Part shown: piece by piece, positions 33,339 through 44,400 of the stretch
Layout of the letters: each line of letters begins with the position of its first letter
Numbering within the stretch: position 1 is the stretch's first letter
From: Mixia osmundae IAM 14324
Taxonomy: Eukaryota > Basidiomycota > Mixiomycetes > Mixiales > Mixiaceae
Length of the DNA: 64,000 nt
Direction of reading: 5' to 3'
NCBI RefSeq assembly: GCF_000708205.1
Contig: NW_014575554.1
Location: 434,001 to 498,000, forward strand
Position numbers and translations under genes: made by a program
Notes under the pieces: generated by a model
What the model saw: the letters and a program-made list of their open reading frames with translations, nothing else
Database searches by the model: none
What the model was told of the DNA's origin: nothing

Positions 33339-33735
33339 TTATGCAGTTGCAGTGCCGTTGATCGTAGCCGGAATTGAGATGGGCTTGCCAACCGCCGTAC
33401 ATGCTTGTGACGCCGAAGCTGCGCCCGTCTTGTAATCATCGGCACTGCAACTGGCCATTGCGCACTGTGTAAAGGCTGATATGAATGGCAAAGACTCGCA
33501 GTAACATTGCACGAGCGCCGTGTCAGCTCTGCTGTCCGTCTCAGCGCAGCTTACTTGACGAGTGCCAAATGACCTACGTGTCTTTGCAGCCGCTGACCGA
33601 GGTACTCTGGGAGTAGCATGTCTTTACGCATGCTGGCGTCGCAGCGACGAGCCGTGCCTCGTCTGCCATCGAGAGCTGACCGCTAACGAGGCCAAGCACT
33701 GACACCGTGAGTGAGATAATATGAAGCGTGAACAT
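33339..33735 (-). CDS. Secreted CFEM-domain protein
   Basis: ATG at 33735 gives a signal peptide (MFTLHIISLTVSVLGLVSGQ). The CFEM cysteine pattern is visible: CVKTCYSQSTSVSGCKDT, then after an intron (about 33507-33565) ADTALVQCYCESLPFISAF, TQCAMASCSADD and a final Cys in SQACTAVG. CFEM proteins bind haem or act as wall proteins and effectors. Short (about 110 residues) with no evident GPI anchor. It is divergent from a second CFEM gene 337 bp away, probably by old duplication. Confidence 0.8.
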
Positions 33736-34072
33736 TTGCGAACTAGTCGTTCCTAACGTGGTTTTAAATGGCACACACTCTAACAGTGAGAGCTGATGAG
33801 GACGTTGGATGCTGATATATGCAAAGTCTGTGCGGTGCGAGAGCTCGCGAGAGAAGCGACGGGCAGACGGACCAAATGTCGTACGGCGCGGCGCGGTAGC
33901 AAGCGCACGGACCCGTGCCTGATCGATGCCGGTAGCTGAACTTGTTCTCGATTGTGCACAGACTGCTCAGTCTCGGATCGTGTCTAATGGGACGGACCGA
34001 GCAGGCTTCCTGGACATGTAAAGTGGCGATATGGTGAAGTCTTCTATCCAAGCCACTTGACAAATCGATAAG
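33736..34072. other. Shared promoter region of the two CFEM genes
   Basis: 337 bp between divergent start codons. No supported frame and no recognisable motif. Confidence 0.45.
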
Positions 34073-34737
34073 ATGATGCAGATCTACGCCGCCCTACTGA
34101 CCATCGTCGCTGCCCTTACCGTCATCAAAGGTCAGGCGATCTCGCTCGGTACCGAACCAACATGCGTTAGCCAGTGTTACGTGACCTCTGCTCCCTATGT
34201 TACGGGCTGCAACTCGCAAGACCAGTCGTGCTTGTGCCAAAATGATAGCTTCGGTAGCATCATGACAGACTGTAAGAGGATAGATCTAAATCGCCTTGGA
34301 TCGCACTGATGTCCGTAAAGGCTTTAACAAAACGTGCACGTCGACACAGGATCAGAACAGCGGCATGACCTATTTGCAGAATCTGTGCAAGACGGCCAAC
34401 ACGACCCAAGCTGGTCTTTCCACCGTCACGATGACCGCAACCACCAGCATCCCCACGACGGTGATGCAGACCTCGACCCTGGCCGGATCTGCCATCACTC
34501 AGGCTCCTGTACCTGCAGTCGTCACATCCGTTCTCGAGCGTGTTCATCCTTCGACGCTTGCAGCTGCAGCGCCAAGTGCAAGCCCGGTCGCAGTTTCGGT
34601 CAGTCTCCTGCAGTTTTATCCATGCCAAAGGCTGACACTTGCAGCAGTCCTCTGGCTCATACAATGCTGGCGATATCAAGAGTGGTCTCGCGATCGCCGC
34701 ACTTGTGACCATTGGTTTCTTTGTCGTTGCCGTCTAA
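34073..34737 (+). CDS. CFEM-domain protein with C-terminal membrane/GPI anchor
   Basis: Signal peptide MMQIYAALLTIVAALTVIKG, then the CFEM pattern CVSQCYVTSAPYVTGCNSQDQ and SCLCQNDSFGSIMTDC. An intron (about 34272-34318) leads to KGFNKTCTSTQDQN and YLQNLCKTANTTQ. A Ser/Thr/Pro-rich stalk follows, then a second intron (about 34598-34645) and a hydrophobic C-terminus (GLAIAALVTIGFFVVAV) with a small-residue site upstream (SSGSYNAGD) fit for GPI anchoring. This is the classic layout of surface CFEM haem-binding proteins. Same family as the divergent neighbour. Confidence 0.82.
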
Positions 34738-34941
34738 TAGATGCATGTTGCTGGTAATTGTTGTTGTGTGCGACGATACAGAATATCTGCAAGACAGAGG
34801 GTCAGGTGCGTGTGTACGTGCTAGGCTTGACCGTGCAGACCGTTTGTCACGAAGGATCACGTGACGACGCGTCTTGAGCCGATTGCAACCACTGTACTGA
34901 CAACGATCCGAAAGTCCAACGGCTGGCAGAGCGACGCAAGG

Positions 34942-37900
34942 ATGGAAGCGCTAGGCGAAGCCTGGCCTGATGCAGAAGCAGCTACTCCTCCGTTGCCGGC
35001 AGATCTGCTTCACAGAGGGCTGGAAGCGAGCGAATCGACCGCGCCAGTGGAATTAGACTGCGGTAGCATCAAAGTCCTCGATACATTCCACTCGAGAGCA
35101 GGGCAAGCATCGACGCCGTCTTCCACTGGATCCTCAAGCAAGCAAGTCAGTCCTGATGTCCGCCCTACAGCGCGATTCGACGGCGTTGGGTCTGCCTACT
35201 CGTCTGTCATCTTCAAAAGTCAAGCGCCAAATGTCGAGCTAGAACGGATAGCGCAGGCTTTGCGCGTCGGCCAGAACGAAACAGCGTCAGACTTTGCAAG
35301 CAGTGGCACGAGCGCACCAGATCTCAAGCGCATGTTCGCTCCACCCTCTTTGCCGGCCACAGCGGTCGCAACGCTCGAATTAAGTTTGGGCAAGGAACCC
35401 GTCGGCGAAGAAGCCTTGAACAGTCTACAAGAGACAAACAACGATTCGATGGTGTCCATGATCACTGTCGTGCCGCTCGTGCCAGATACACCAGCACGAG
35501 ATGAGTCTGGCGATGTCACCCAGCTTGCCACGAGTCAGCCTGCGGATGGCCCGATCGCAAAACCAGCTGATGACTCGCTACCACTTGCAGCAGAGGATTC
35601 GCTGCCACTTGCAGCAGAGGAAGGTGAGCTCTCTGATGATCTCACACATGGCTTCGAGACTGACTCGCAAGGGCAGTCGCAGCTAAGCCAAGCTTGCGAT
35701 TCCCTCACTTGTCTGCTCCGGCACCACATGCATCAGCCTTCAGCTTCGAATCGCCTATGCGCGGACGTATCTTTACCTGGCGCAATATGCCTCACATGTC
35801 AGCCGCTTTCACCGGAAAAGCAGTCGACTTGGCTAGCTCGCCGAGCGTCAGAACGACAATCAGCGCACCTGAGCTCAGTCCGGGTAGCTTTTCGTCATCT
35901 GAAGAGAGCTCGGAGCTGGTCACTTCGATGAGGCAGGAGGAAAACATAAGGCGAAACTCACACGATGTGAAGCATCTAGAGTCTGGCACGGCAGCTGCCG
36001 CTGTCGCTCCACCGCCTGCACCTGTGCCTATGCGCACTTATGTGTCTATGGCCGCCTCTGCTGCTGCGAACATGACAACGCCTGGCCGCGAACAAGTGCC
36101 ACGACATGTGGAGCGCGAGTTGTCGGCGGCACTGAAGCCGCTCGCGCTTTCTGCGCCGCCCACACCTCATGCACCTCTGGACAGCGCACCACCTAGCAAG
36201 GTACAGCTGCAAATGTTTGGCATGAACATGGACACTATTACGCAGACCAAGCTCGAAGGCGTCCTTGAGGTCATCGACACTTCCTTCTTTGATTCGACGG
36301 ATCATCCCGACGACCTTGAGAGCCAAGGCTCAGAAGCGGGGACCGACGAGCAGATCGTGGAAGAAACGAAATGGGAAGAATCTTTTGTTGAAGATTCTGT
36401 CGACTATGACGATCTTGAGGGCGAAGGGGATAGCCGCTCGCTCAGCATAAGAAATCGCAGCCGGAAGCGCGTCAGGCTGAGTCCTCGCAGCGAGCGCGGG
36501 TCAAGCTCACCCGATGAAAGCCAATCCCGCTCTCAGTCGCGCTCGCGTAGCAGACGAAGTCTGCAAGCACGCAAGTCAGATGTCCGAGACCACGGCAAAG
36601 CGGCAAAGCAACTCTTTGCGCACCTGCAAGCTAAGCATAATGATCCGATGGCCCGCTCTTCCTCAGTCTCTGTCAGCGGCGACAGCGTCAAAGGAGGTAC
36701 ATGCGGTAGTGCTTCGAGCTATAATTGGGCAACTGGGTCATCGAGCGTTGCCGCCAGCAGTCAGCGTCATGTGTCTGCATCGAGCTACAGTCAGCTCTCC
36801 GCTACACATGAGGAGCCACAGGAAGGGAGCGAGGGCAAGAGCATCTCGGCGACCTCAGACGTACAAACAACGCAGCTGCCCGTCTGCACACCGGTGCCAA
36901 CTACAGTGCGTAATCTCGCGCGGCCTGGCATTCAGCGTGTAGGCGCAACACCGCTACCTGAACGACTTCAAGCTCGCATTTCAAAGCGTCAGTCCACGCC
37001 GCCAGACGGCGCCGACCAGAGTGATTCTCTTTCATCTCCTACATCGCCGATGCCGAGCCCCAGTGCAGCACATGAGCGAGGTCAGCCGCCTGTCTTGCAA
37101 GTGTCTGCCCAATCTCGGGTGCCGGGCCTTACTACAATCCGACCGGAGGAAGCTGGCCCGCATCTGGCGGCTAGTCAGCATGGCAGAATGGTCTATGACA
37201 GTGATCGACAGCGCTGGATCAATCTGGTCAGAATGAAGCAAAGCATTGCGTCGTCTGGGCTGCAACAAAGCCTTGTCGAAAGAGCGGAAGATGACGCCGA
37301 GGATTCAGGCACGTCTGAGGATGAGGATGTATTCGGCGACACAGACAGCGCGCCATCACCCTCAGCAGCATATCAGGAAACTACCGGCAGCGAAGTTGCT
37401 GTTGCAGAGGCCGCGCCAGCGAATGACGCAGACGACGGCGCATCTGATGTGGAAGAGTCTCCCCTCACTCTCTTCAAGGCTATTCACAGTCCTGTGATAG
37501 CTGGGCAATATGCTGCGCCGACGTCAGAGCCGATCGCGCCTGTGAAAGAAAGTACGCCGAACTCGCAACGTCGACCAGCCCTCAAATCTCGCACAAACAT
37601 TCCTGCCTTATCGCATATGACGCCTTTGGAGCACAGATTTGCCGGCACGCCGAGATCAGTCAGCTGGTCGGATGTGAAAGATGACTCGCGTGTGCATCTC
37701 AATCTCAGCAAGGATCTAACCGAAGTCAGTGCGAAGGCTGCAGAGCTTCGTCGTCTCGGTCGGTCATGTGTCACACATCCTCGTGCTCTCAGCTGATATA
37801 TGTACAGCTGTTGTCTCCGGCGATGCTCAGGAAGATGCGCTCTTCTCGCGTGCTATCGAGCGAGCCGGCATCGCAGAGATCAGTATACTGCCGGCGTCCA

Positions 37901-39533
37901 TCAACGGATTCACTGTACAGACATTGCGACAGCCCGACCCGGTTTTACAGTCTGCTTTGCTCGCATGCGAGTCTGACAAAGCTAAATGGTCGACTTCGAA
38001 AACGCTCGTCCTCCGTCAACGTGCATTAGCGTCCGTGGGCGATCTGCACGAACACATGCCCGCGCTTGAGCAGGCTGACGTGTACGTGACATCTGCCCTC
38101 GTATTGTCTGATGCTGATCAATAGACTAGGTCGCGTAATAAGCTCGAATCCGTACTCGGCTTGCCCAACTCTGCGCGCTGTCTGCTGGTCGATCACAACC
38201 TGTTTCGAACAACACACTCTTTTGCGCATCTTATCCACCTCGAGCGCCTCGATCTCAGCCACAATTCCTTGACCAGTCTCGAAGGCCTGGCTCAGCTACC
38301 TCATCTGCGAGAGCTCAAGGCAGACAACAATCGCTTGCAGTCTCTCGATGCTCTTTTCTCCTTGTCTGGATTAGCCCGCTTGAGCTTGCGAAGCAACAAG
38401 CTGGCGGAGATCCGCGTGCCAAAGCGTACATGGAGGCATCTCGAGATGCTTGCCCTCTCGAACAATGCCATTACGACCGTCGAAGGACTTGACACATGCT
38501 GGCGCTTGTCGATGCTGGATTTGGGTATGCAGCGATAGCCCACGCACTTGATCTTGCTCATGCATATTGCAGATCACAACAAGATGAAGAGCTTTGCGCC
38601 GGCGTCGGCAATACCGAGTATGCGCGTCTTGCGAATTGCTCACAACAGACTGCGCTCTTTCGATGTTGCCGCCTTGCCAAATCTGTCAAAGATCTACGTC
38701 GATGGCAATCATCTGGACGAGATCAGCAATATTCATCAGCTGCGGCGTCTATCGATGCTCAGCATCTGCGACCAGACCGATGCTGTCCTGTAAGCGCGGA
38801 TGTGCTTCTATCTGCACGAGCTGACGAGGGATCTACAGAACACTGACGAGCAGTACGATCCGCGATCTGACACGATTGTGTCTGCGTGGTAAGCCGGCAG
38901 CATACTATGCGAGCTATGCTGACGCTGCAAGCAGGCAACGCGATCACGAACAGCTTGCCGTCGACGCCGCTATACAGCCTGACAATGCTCGATTTGTCAG
39001 CATGTCAGCTTGTGGAGCTTCCAGCGGACTTTGCATCCGTCGTGCCCAACTGTCGCAGCCTCAATCTTGCGCACAACTTTATCCAGGATCTCTCGCCGCT
39101 CGATGGTCTCGCTCGCCTTCAGCATCTCTCAATCGTCGGTCTACGCGTCAACAGCTGCCGCGGCATTGTTTCGGCTTTGTCGACCATGCCGGAGCTCGAG
39201 TCGCTAGATGCGAGGTAGGCTGCCTTTAGGATAGCAAGGTGTGATACTGACTGCTTTTACAGGCTCAATCCTTGTACACTGGCTTTTTACGCTACAACGA
39301 TCGAAGGCAGCACGCGAAGAGACGTAGAGACCGCATGGCAGACTGCCGATGCAAGATATCGCAAGACTCTGCCGGACATCTACTACGTCAAGCGCATGAC
39401 ATATCGAGCGGCCATTTTACAGACTTGTCCTCGCATGGATCGACTTGACAACCTGCCTGTCAGTGCAACAGAGCGCACGAAGTTGGAGCGACTCGTCAGT
39501 GGTGTTGTAGGCAAGCAGAGTGCTGGCGTATGA
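34942..39533 (+). CDS. Leucine-rich-repeat spindle-pole scaffold, Nud1/Cdc11-like
   Basis: A large multi-exon gene. The N-terminal two thirds are Ser/Thr/Pro-rich and disordered, with a tandem SLPLAAED/SLPLAAEE repeat and an RS stretch (SRSQSRSRSRRSL). An intron at 35624-35676 (53 nt) joins the first two frames in phase. The C-terminal third has at least ten leucine-rich repeats (LERLDLSHNSLTSLEGL, LRELKADNNRLQSLDAL, MLALSNNAITTVEGL, and others). After the repeats comes ALAFYATT-like LNPCTLAFYATTIEGS and DARYRKTLPDIYYVKRMTYR, the LRR-cap seen in Nud1/Cdc11 scaffolds of the mitotic-exit/septation network. The start ATG at 34942 is in a good context. Introns within the LRR region are several and approximate. 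Confidence 0.75.
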
Positions 39534-39634
39534 TCTATTGCAAGCGGGCGTGTATCGGATCGATGGCTTGTGTCGTAAATTGTTATCATTATCGGCAAGT
39601 CGCGTGCCCTCGTTGGCTTGATGAGTCACTGAAG

Positions 39635-40642
39635 ATGCCCTCGAGAGTGACAGCGATAGAGCTATGGAACGATACAAAGAATGACGAGACACTCGCCAAA
39701 GAGCTGACTACATCGGCGGTCGACCTTGGGTTCCTCTATCTCGTCGGCGTACCCCAAGATGAAGAGCAAGTGATAAGGCAAATGTTCGCGCTCTCTCGAC
39801 GCTTCTTCTCCGCATCGCTCCCGGACAAGCAGCAATACAGCATGGAACTGACCAGGAACAACCTCGGCTATTCTTGTGTCGGCGGAGAAGTGCTAGACAA
39901 GCAAACGCCGGATGCAGATTTCAAAGAGGTCTTCAACATTGCCACGTCGATAGATGGACAGAAGCAGGCTCTGCCCGGGTCAATACAGGAGGAGCTAGAT
40001 ACGATCAAGAAGTTCCAGTCTATATGTTTTGCGCTGTGCCATCGGCTGCTTGCGCTGCTCGAGCGCGGTCTAGGTCTCGAGCAGGGGATCTTCACGGATC
40101 ATCACACGATAGCGGGCAACCCGAGCGTCTTGCGCCTGCTCCACTATCCGCCCAGCTCTGAGCGTTCTACAGAGCTCCGGTGTGGCGCACATAGCGATTA
40201 TGGCTCGCTGACTTTGCTTGCGCAAGAGTCGACGCGCGGCGGATCTGGGCTGCAGCTCTTGCCACCGAGTGAACCTGCCGGAAGTGATCACTGGATCGAC
40301 GTGCCTGTGCTGGATCATGCCATCCTCGTCAATGTAGCCGATGCGCTCGAATTTTGGACCAACGGCACTGTCAAATCAACGATCCACCGTGTGCTCGTGC
40401 CCCAGGACAGTCCTGGCCTGGATCGCTATAGTATAGCTTGGTTTCACCAGCCGGACGACAAGGCCATACTGAAGAATGTCATGCAGAGCTCGACGTCTGG
40501 CTTGCGCAAACCTAGCCTGGCGGAGCTTTCGAGGATGGAGGCCAAAGGCGTTGCGCCTGGCGAAGTGCTGACGGCCAAGGAACATCTGTGGCGACGGCTG
40601 GGCAGCACGCACGGTCATCTCAAGGCTGCAGCTACAAACTAG
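39635..40642 (+). CDS. 2-oxoglutarate/Fe(II)-dependent oxygenase (isopenicillin-N-synthase-like)
   Basis: Intronless, 335 residues from the ATG at 39635 (MPSRVTAIELW). The N-terminal DIOX_N part has DLGFLYLVGVPQ and LSRRFFSASLPDKQ. The iron triad is His and Asp in GAHSDYGSLTLLAQ and the distal His in STIHRVLVP; the 2-oxoglutarate-binding Arg is in DRYSIAWFHQP (RxS-type). This superfamily hydroxylates or desaturates small molecules, and the substrate is not predictable here. It starts about 100 bp after the Nud1-like gene on the same strand. An in-frame upstream ATG (39575) is possible but less natural. Confidence 0.85.
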   Translation: MPSRVTAIELWNDTKNDETLAKELTTSAVDLGFLYLVGVPQDEEQVIRQMFALSRRFFSASLPDKQQYSMELTRNNLGYSCVGGEVLDKQTPDADFKEVFNIATSIDGQKQALPGSIQEELDTIKKFQSICFALCHRLLALLERGLGLEQGIFTDHHTIAGNPSVLRLLHYPPSSERSTELRCGAHSDYGSLTLLAQESTRGGSGLQLLPPSEPAGSDHWIDVPVLDHAILVNVADALEFWTNGTVKSTIHRVLVPQDSPGLDRYSIAWFHQPDDKAILKNVMQSSTSGLRKPSLAELSRMEAKGVAPGEVLTAKEHLWRRLGSTHGHLKAAATN

Positions 40643-40687
40643 ATCCGTTCCTGTTGTACTCTGTAGCAAGATTGCATTCTCCAACAC

Positions 40688-41290
40688 TCACTCGTCCTCA
40701 CCCTCGGCCGCGCTGATGTTGGTCTTTGGATTGAAGAAGAGCGATTCGCGACCCCATGGGAACTCTTTCTTGCGGATGTTGTTGAAGTCATAGACCACTG
40801 TGAGGCAGCATGAGCTCGATGGCCGTCTCTGGAACGAGAGGACATACCTCGCTCGGGCAGTTCCCCACCGTTCTCCTCTTTGATGTGTTCGAGGTGTTCA
40901 TGATGCTCTTGCTCGAGGTTGCTGATCGGTTCGTATCTTCAGTCAGCTCAACTCGCGGATGAAGCAAATCGACCGACCGAACGTTGAGATAGGCAATCAC
41001 TGCAGCAGGTATAGCGACATACAGGCTGATCTTGCGCCAGAGGTCCGCAGCGCCCCTGGCATGCTCATGGATGTGCTCTCGCTCTTCGAAGAAAGGGCTC
41101 TTCTGCTGGGCGCCGCCTCCGGTCACTTCTGTGTTGAGCGTGAGAGGCGAGCCTTGTGTTGATGCATGACGGCGGCCGGGCACGTTAGCTGCAATGAGAG
41201 TTAAGAGCTGCCATGGGTGCATACGCTGATCATATACGTACCGATAGATCGAGCACCGAGTGCGACTGGGCGCACCGCTCGTAGGAACAT
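40688..41290 (-). CDS. COX13: Cytochrome c oxidase subunit VIa
   Basis: Nuclear-encoded subunit of mitochondrial complex IV. ATG at 41290 starts MFLRAVRPVALGARSIG, a matrix-targeting presequence. Further exons give ADLWRKISLYVAIPAAVIAYLNV, the single membrane helix of the family, and EHHEHLEHIKEENGGELPER-like text (intron at about 40900-40930). The final exon carries YDFNNIRKKEFPWGRESLFFN, the conserved intermembrane-space end (FPWGxxSLFFN). At least four exons. It is divergent from PRP8, with 134 bp between starts. Confidence 0.88.
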
Positions 41291-41424
41291 GGCAGCTGTC
41301 TTGCTCGTTTGCGCCAAACCGAAGCAGGCGCCAGCTGATTCAACCCAAGTACCGCTGATTTTCTCCAATTTATTCAAGTTGGCGTGTCGAGACGGCGGCG
41401 AGCAGGGAACAAGCAGCGACGCTG

Positions 41425-44400
41425 ATGGCCGGTCTAGCACCTCCGCCTGGCTTCCCGGGCTCCTCATCGAGCTCTGTGGACGTCAACATGGACTATGCGC
41501 AGATCGAAGCGTACCAGGTCAGCCCTGTGCTGGACTGCACCTCGATCGTCACTCACCTCTCCAATTTCTTCCTACAGGAACGACCTGCCATGTCGCAGGA
41601 GGCACTCGATCTCAAGAAGCGCAAGTGGCTCAACTTCCAAGCTCGTCGATATGGGAGCGCCCAAAAGACTGCGATCGTCGATACGGGCAAGCAGGAGTTG
41701 CCGCCCGAGCATGTGAGGAAGATCATCAAGGATCGTGCCGACATGTCCAATCGCAAGTTCAGATCGGACAAGCGAGTACACTTGGGAGCGCTCAAATATG
41801 TACCCCATGCCGTCCTCAAGCTCCTCGAGAACATGCCCGCGCCTTGGACGCAGGTCAAGGAGGTCTCGGTGCTCTATCACATCACTGGCGCCATCACCTT
41901 CGTCAACGAGACCCCGAGGGTCATCCCGCCTGTCTATCATGCTCAGTGGGCCTCCATGTGGCTCGCTATGAGGAGAGAGAAGCGCGATCGTCGTCACTTC
42001 AAGCGAATGCGTTTCCCGCCCTTTGACGATGAAGAGCCTCCGCTCGACTATGGCGACAATATCATCGATGTCGAGCCACTAGAAGCTATACAGCTCGAGC
42101 TCGATCCAGAAGAAGACGGTCCGATCATCGACTGGTTCTACGATGACAAGCCGCTCGTTGATGATCCGTCACATGTCAACGGGCCCTCATACAAGACTTG
42201 GAACCTCACCTTGCAAGAGCAAGCCAATTTGTATCGTATCGGTCGCACTCTGACCAGCGAGTTTACCGACGCCAATTATCACTACCTCTTTGAGCCCAAG
42301 GCCTTCTTCACCGCAAAGGCGCTCAATATGGCGATCCCCGGCGGTCCCAAATTTGAGCCTCTCTACCGAGACGAGAACCACGACGAAGACTGGAACGAGT
42401 TCAACTCGATCTTAAAGATCATCATCCGTCAGCAGATCAGGACAGAGTACAAAGTCGCTTTCCCGCACCTCTACAACTCACTACCGCGCTCTGTTCACAT
42501 CTCTGCTTACCATGAGCCGCCTACTCTCTACGTCAAGACGGATGACCCAGACTTGCCAGCGTTCTACTTTGATCCCGTGATCCACCCAATCTCGTCCCGG
42601 TCGATCGAGGCCAAGAATGAAGTCATGCCGCACGAAGACGTTGTCTTTGGCGTCGGCGAGCAAGCTGACGACCAAGAGGATGACTTTGAGCTACCTGCTG
42701 GCGTTACCGCCTTCCTCGACGGAGAAGAGCTAGCCAATGACAACACTGCCGACGCTATCGCGCTCTGGTGGGCTCCTTGGCCTTACTCGCTAAGATCCGG
42801 TCGGACGATCCGGGCAATCGACATGCCTCTCATCAAGCAATGGTACATGGAACATTGCCCACCGGGACAGCCAGTCAAGATTCGCGTGTCTTACCAGAAG
42901 CTGCTCAAGTGCTACGTCCTCAACGAGCTCAGATCGAAGCCTCAGAAGCCCGTGCCTCGCAGGTCGCTTTTCAAGGAGCTCAAGGGTACCAAATTCTTTC
43001 AGACGACGACGCTTGATTGGGTCGAGGCCGGCTTGCAAGTCTGTCGACAGGGATACAACATGCTCAATCTGCTGATCCACCGCAAGAATCTCAATTACTT
43101 GCATCTCGACTACAACATGAATCTCAAGCCGATCAAGACGCTCACTACCAAAGAGCGCAAGAAGTCGCGCTTCGGAAATTCCTTCCACTGTGAGTCCTGC
43201 GAAAAGTCTATGCGCGTAAGCCTTGCTGAGCTATGCACAACCCAGTGATGAGAGAGATTCTTCGACTGACCAAGCTTATTGTCGATTGTCATGTGCAATA
43301 CCGGCTGGGCAATGTCGATGCTTTCCAGCTCGCGGACGGCCTACAATTTGCTTTCGCTCACGTCGGACAGCTCACCGGCATGTATCGATACAAGTACAAG
43401 CTCATGAGACAGATCCGTATGACGAAAGATCTCAAGCATGTCATTTACACCCGCTTCAACACTGGGCCCGTTGGCAAAGGACCCGGTGTCGGGTTCTGGG
43501 CACCAGGCTGGCGAGTCTGGATATTCTTCCTGCGCGGCATTGTCCCACTTCTTGAGAGATGGCTCGGCAATCTGCTAGCTCGTCAATTCGAAGGTCGAAA
43601 CAGCAAGGGCATTGCTTCGACGATCACAAAGCAGCGTGTCGAGTCGCACTTTGATCTCGAGCTTCGAGCTGCCGTCATGCACGATATTCTGGATATGATG
43701 CCATCTGGCATCAAGCAGAACAAGAGCAAGACTATTTTGCAGCATACGTCTGAAGCTTGGCGCTGCTGGAAGGCCAATGTGCCTTGGAAGGTGCCTGGTA
43801 TGCCTGTCGCCATTGAGAACATCATCTTGAGATATGTCAAGCAAAAAGCAGACTGGTGGACTTCTGTCGCTCACTACAATCGCGAGCGAATACGTCGAGG
43901 CGCCACCGTCGACAAGACAGTGTCGAAGAAGAACCTAGGTCGATTGACTCGATTGTTCCTCAAGGCGGAACAAGAACGTCAGAACTCCTATCTCAAGGAC
44001 GGCCCCTACATTTCTGCTGAAGAGGCGGTCGCCATCTACTCAGCTACGGTGCACTGGCTCGAATCGCGCAAATTTGCGCCGATCCCGTTCCCGCCGCTCT
44101 CGTACAAGCACGACACGAAGCTCCTCGTCTTGGCGCTCGAGAAGCTCAAAGAGGCATACAGCGTCAAGGGGCGACTCAATCAGTCTCAGCGAGAAGAGCT
44201 AGCGCTTATCGAGCAGGCTTACGATGCGCCTCATGAGACGCTCTCTCGGATCAAGCGACTCTTGCTCACTCAGCGTGCATTCAAGGAGGCCGCGCTTGAG
44301 TTCTTTGATACTTACCTGACTCTTATTCCCGTCTATGACATCGAGCCGATGGAGAAGATCACGGATGCCTATCTCGATCAGTTCCTCGCATTCGAGGGCG

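Noticed and set aside
34861-34941. Nud1-like gene starting at 34861
   Set aside because: The codon is GTG; the first in-frame ATG in good context is 34942.
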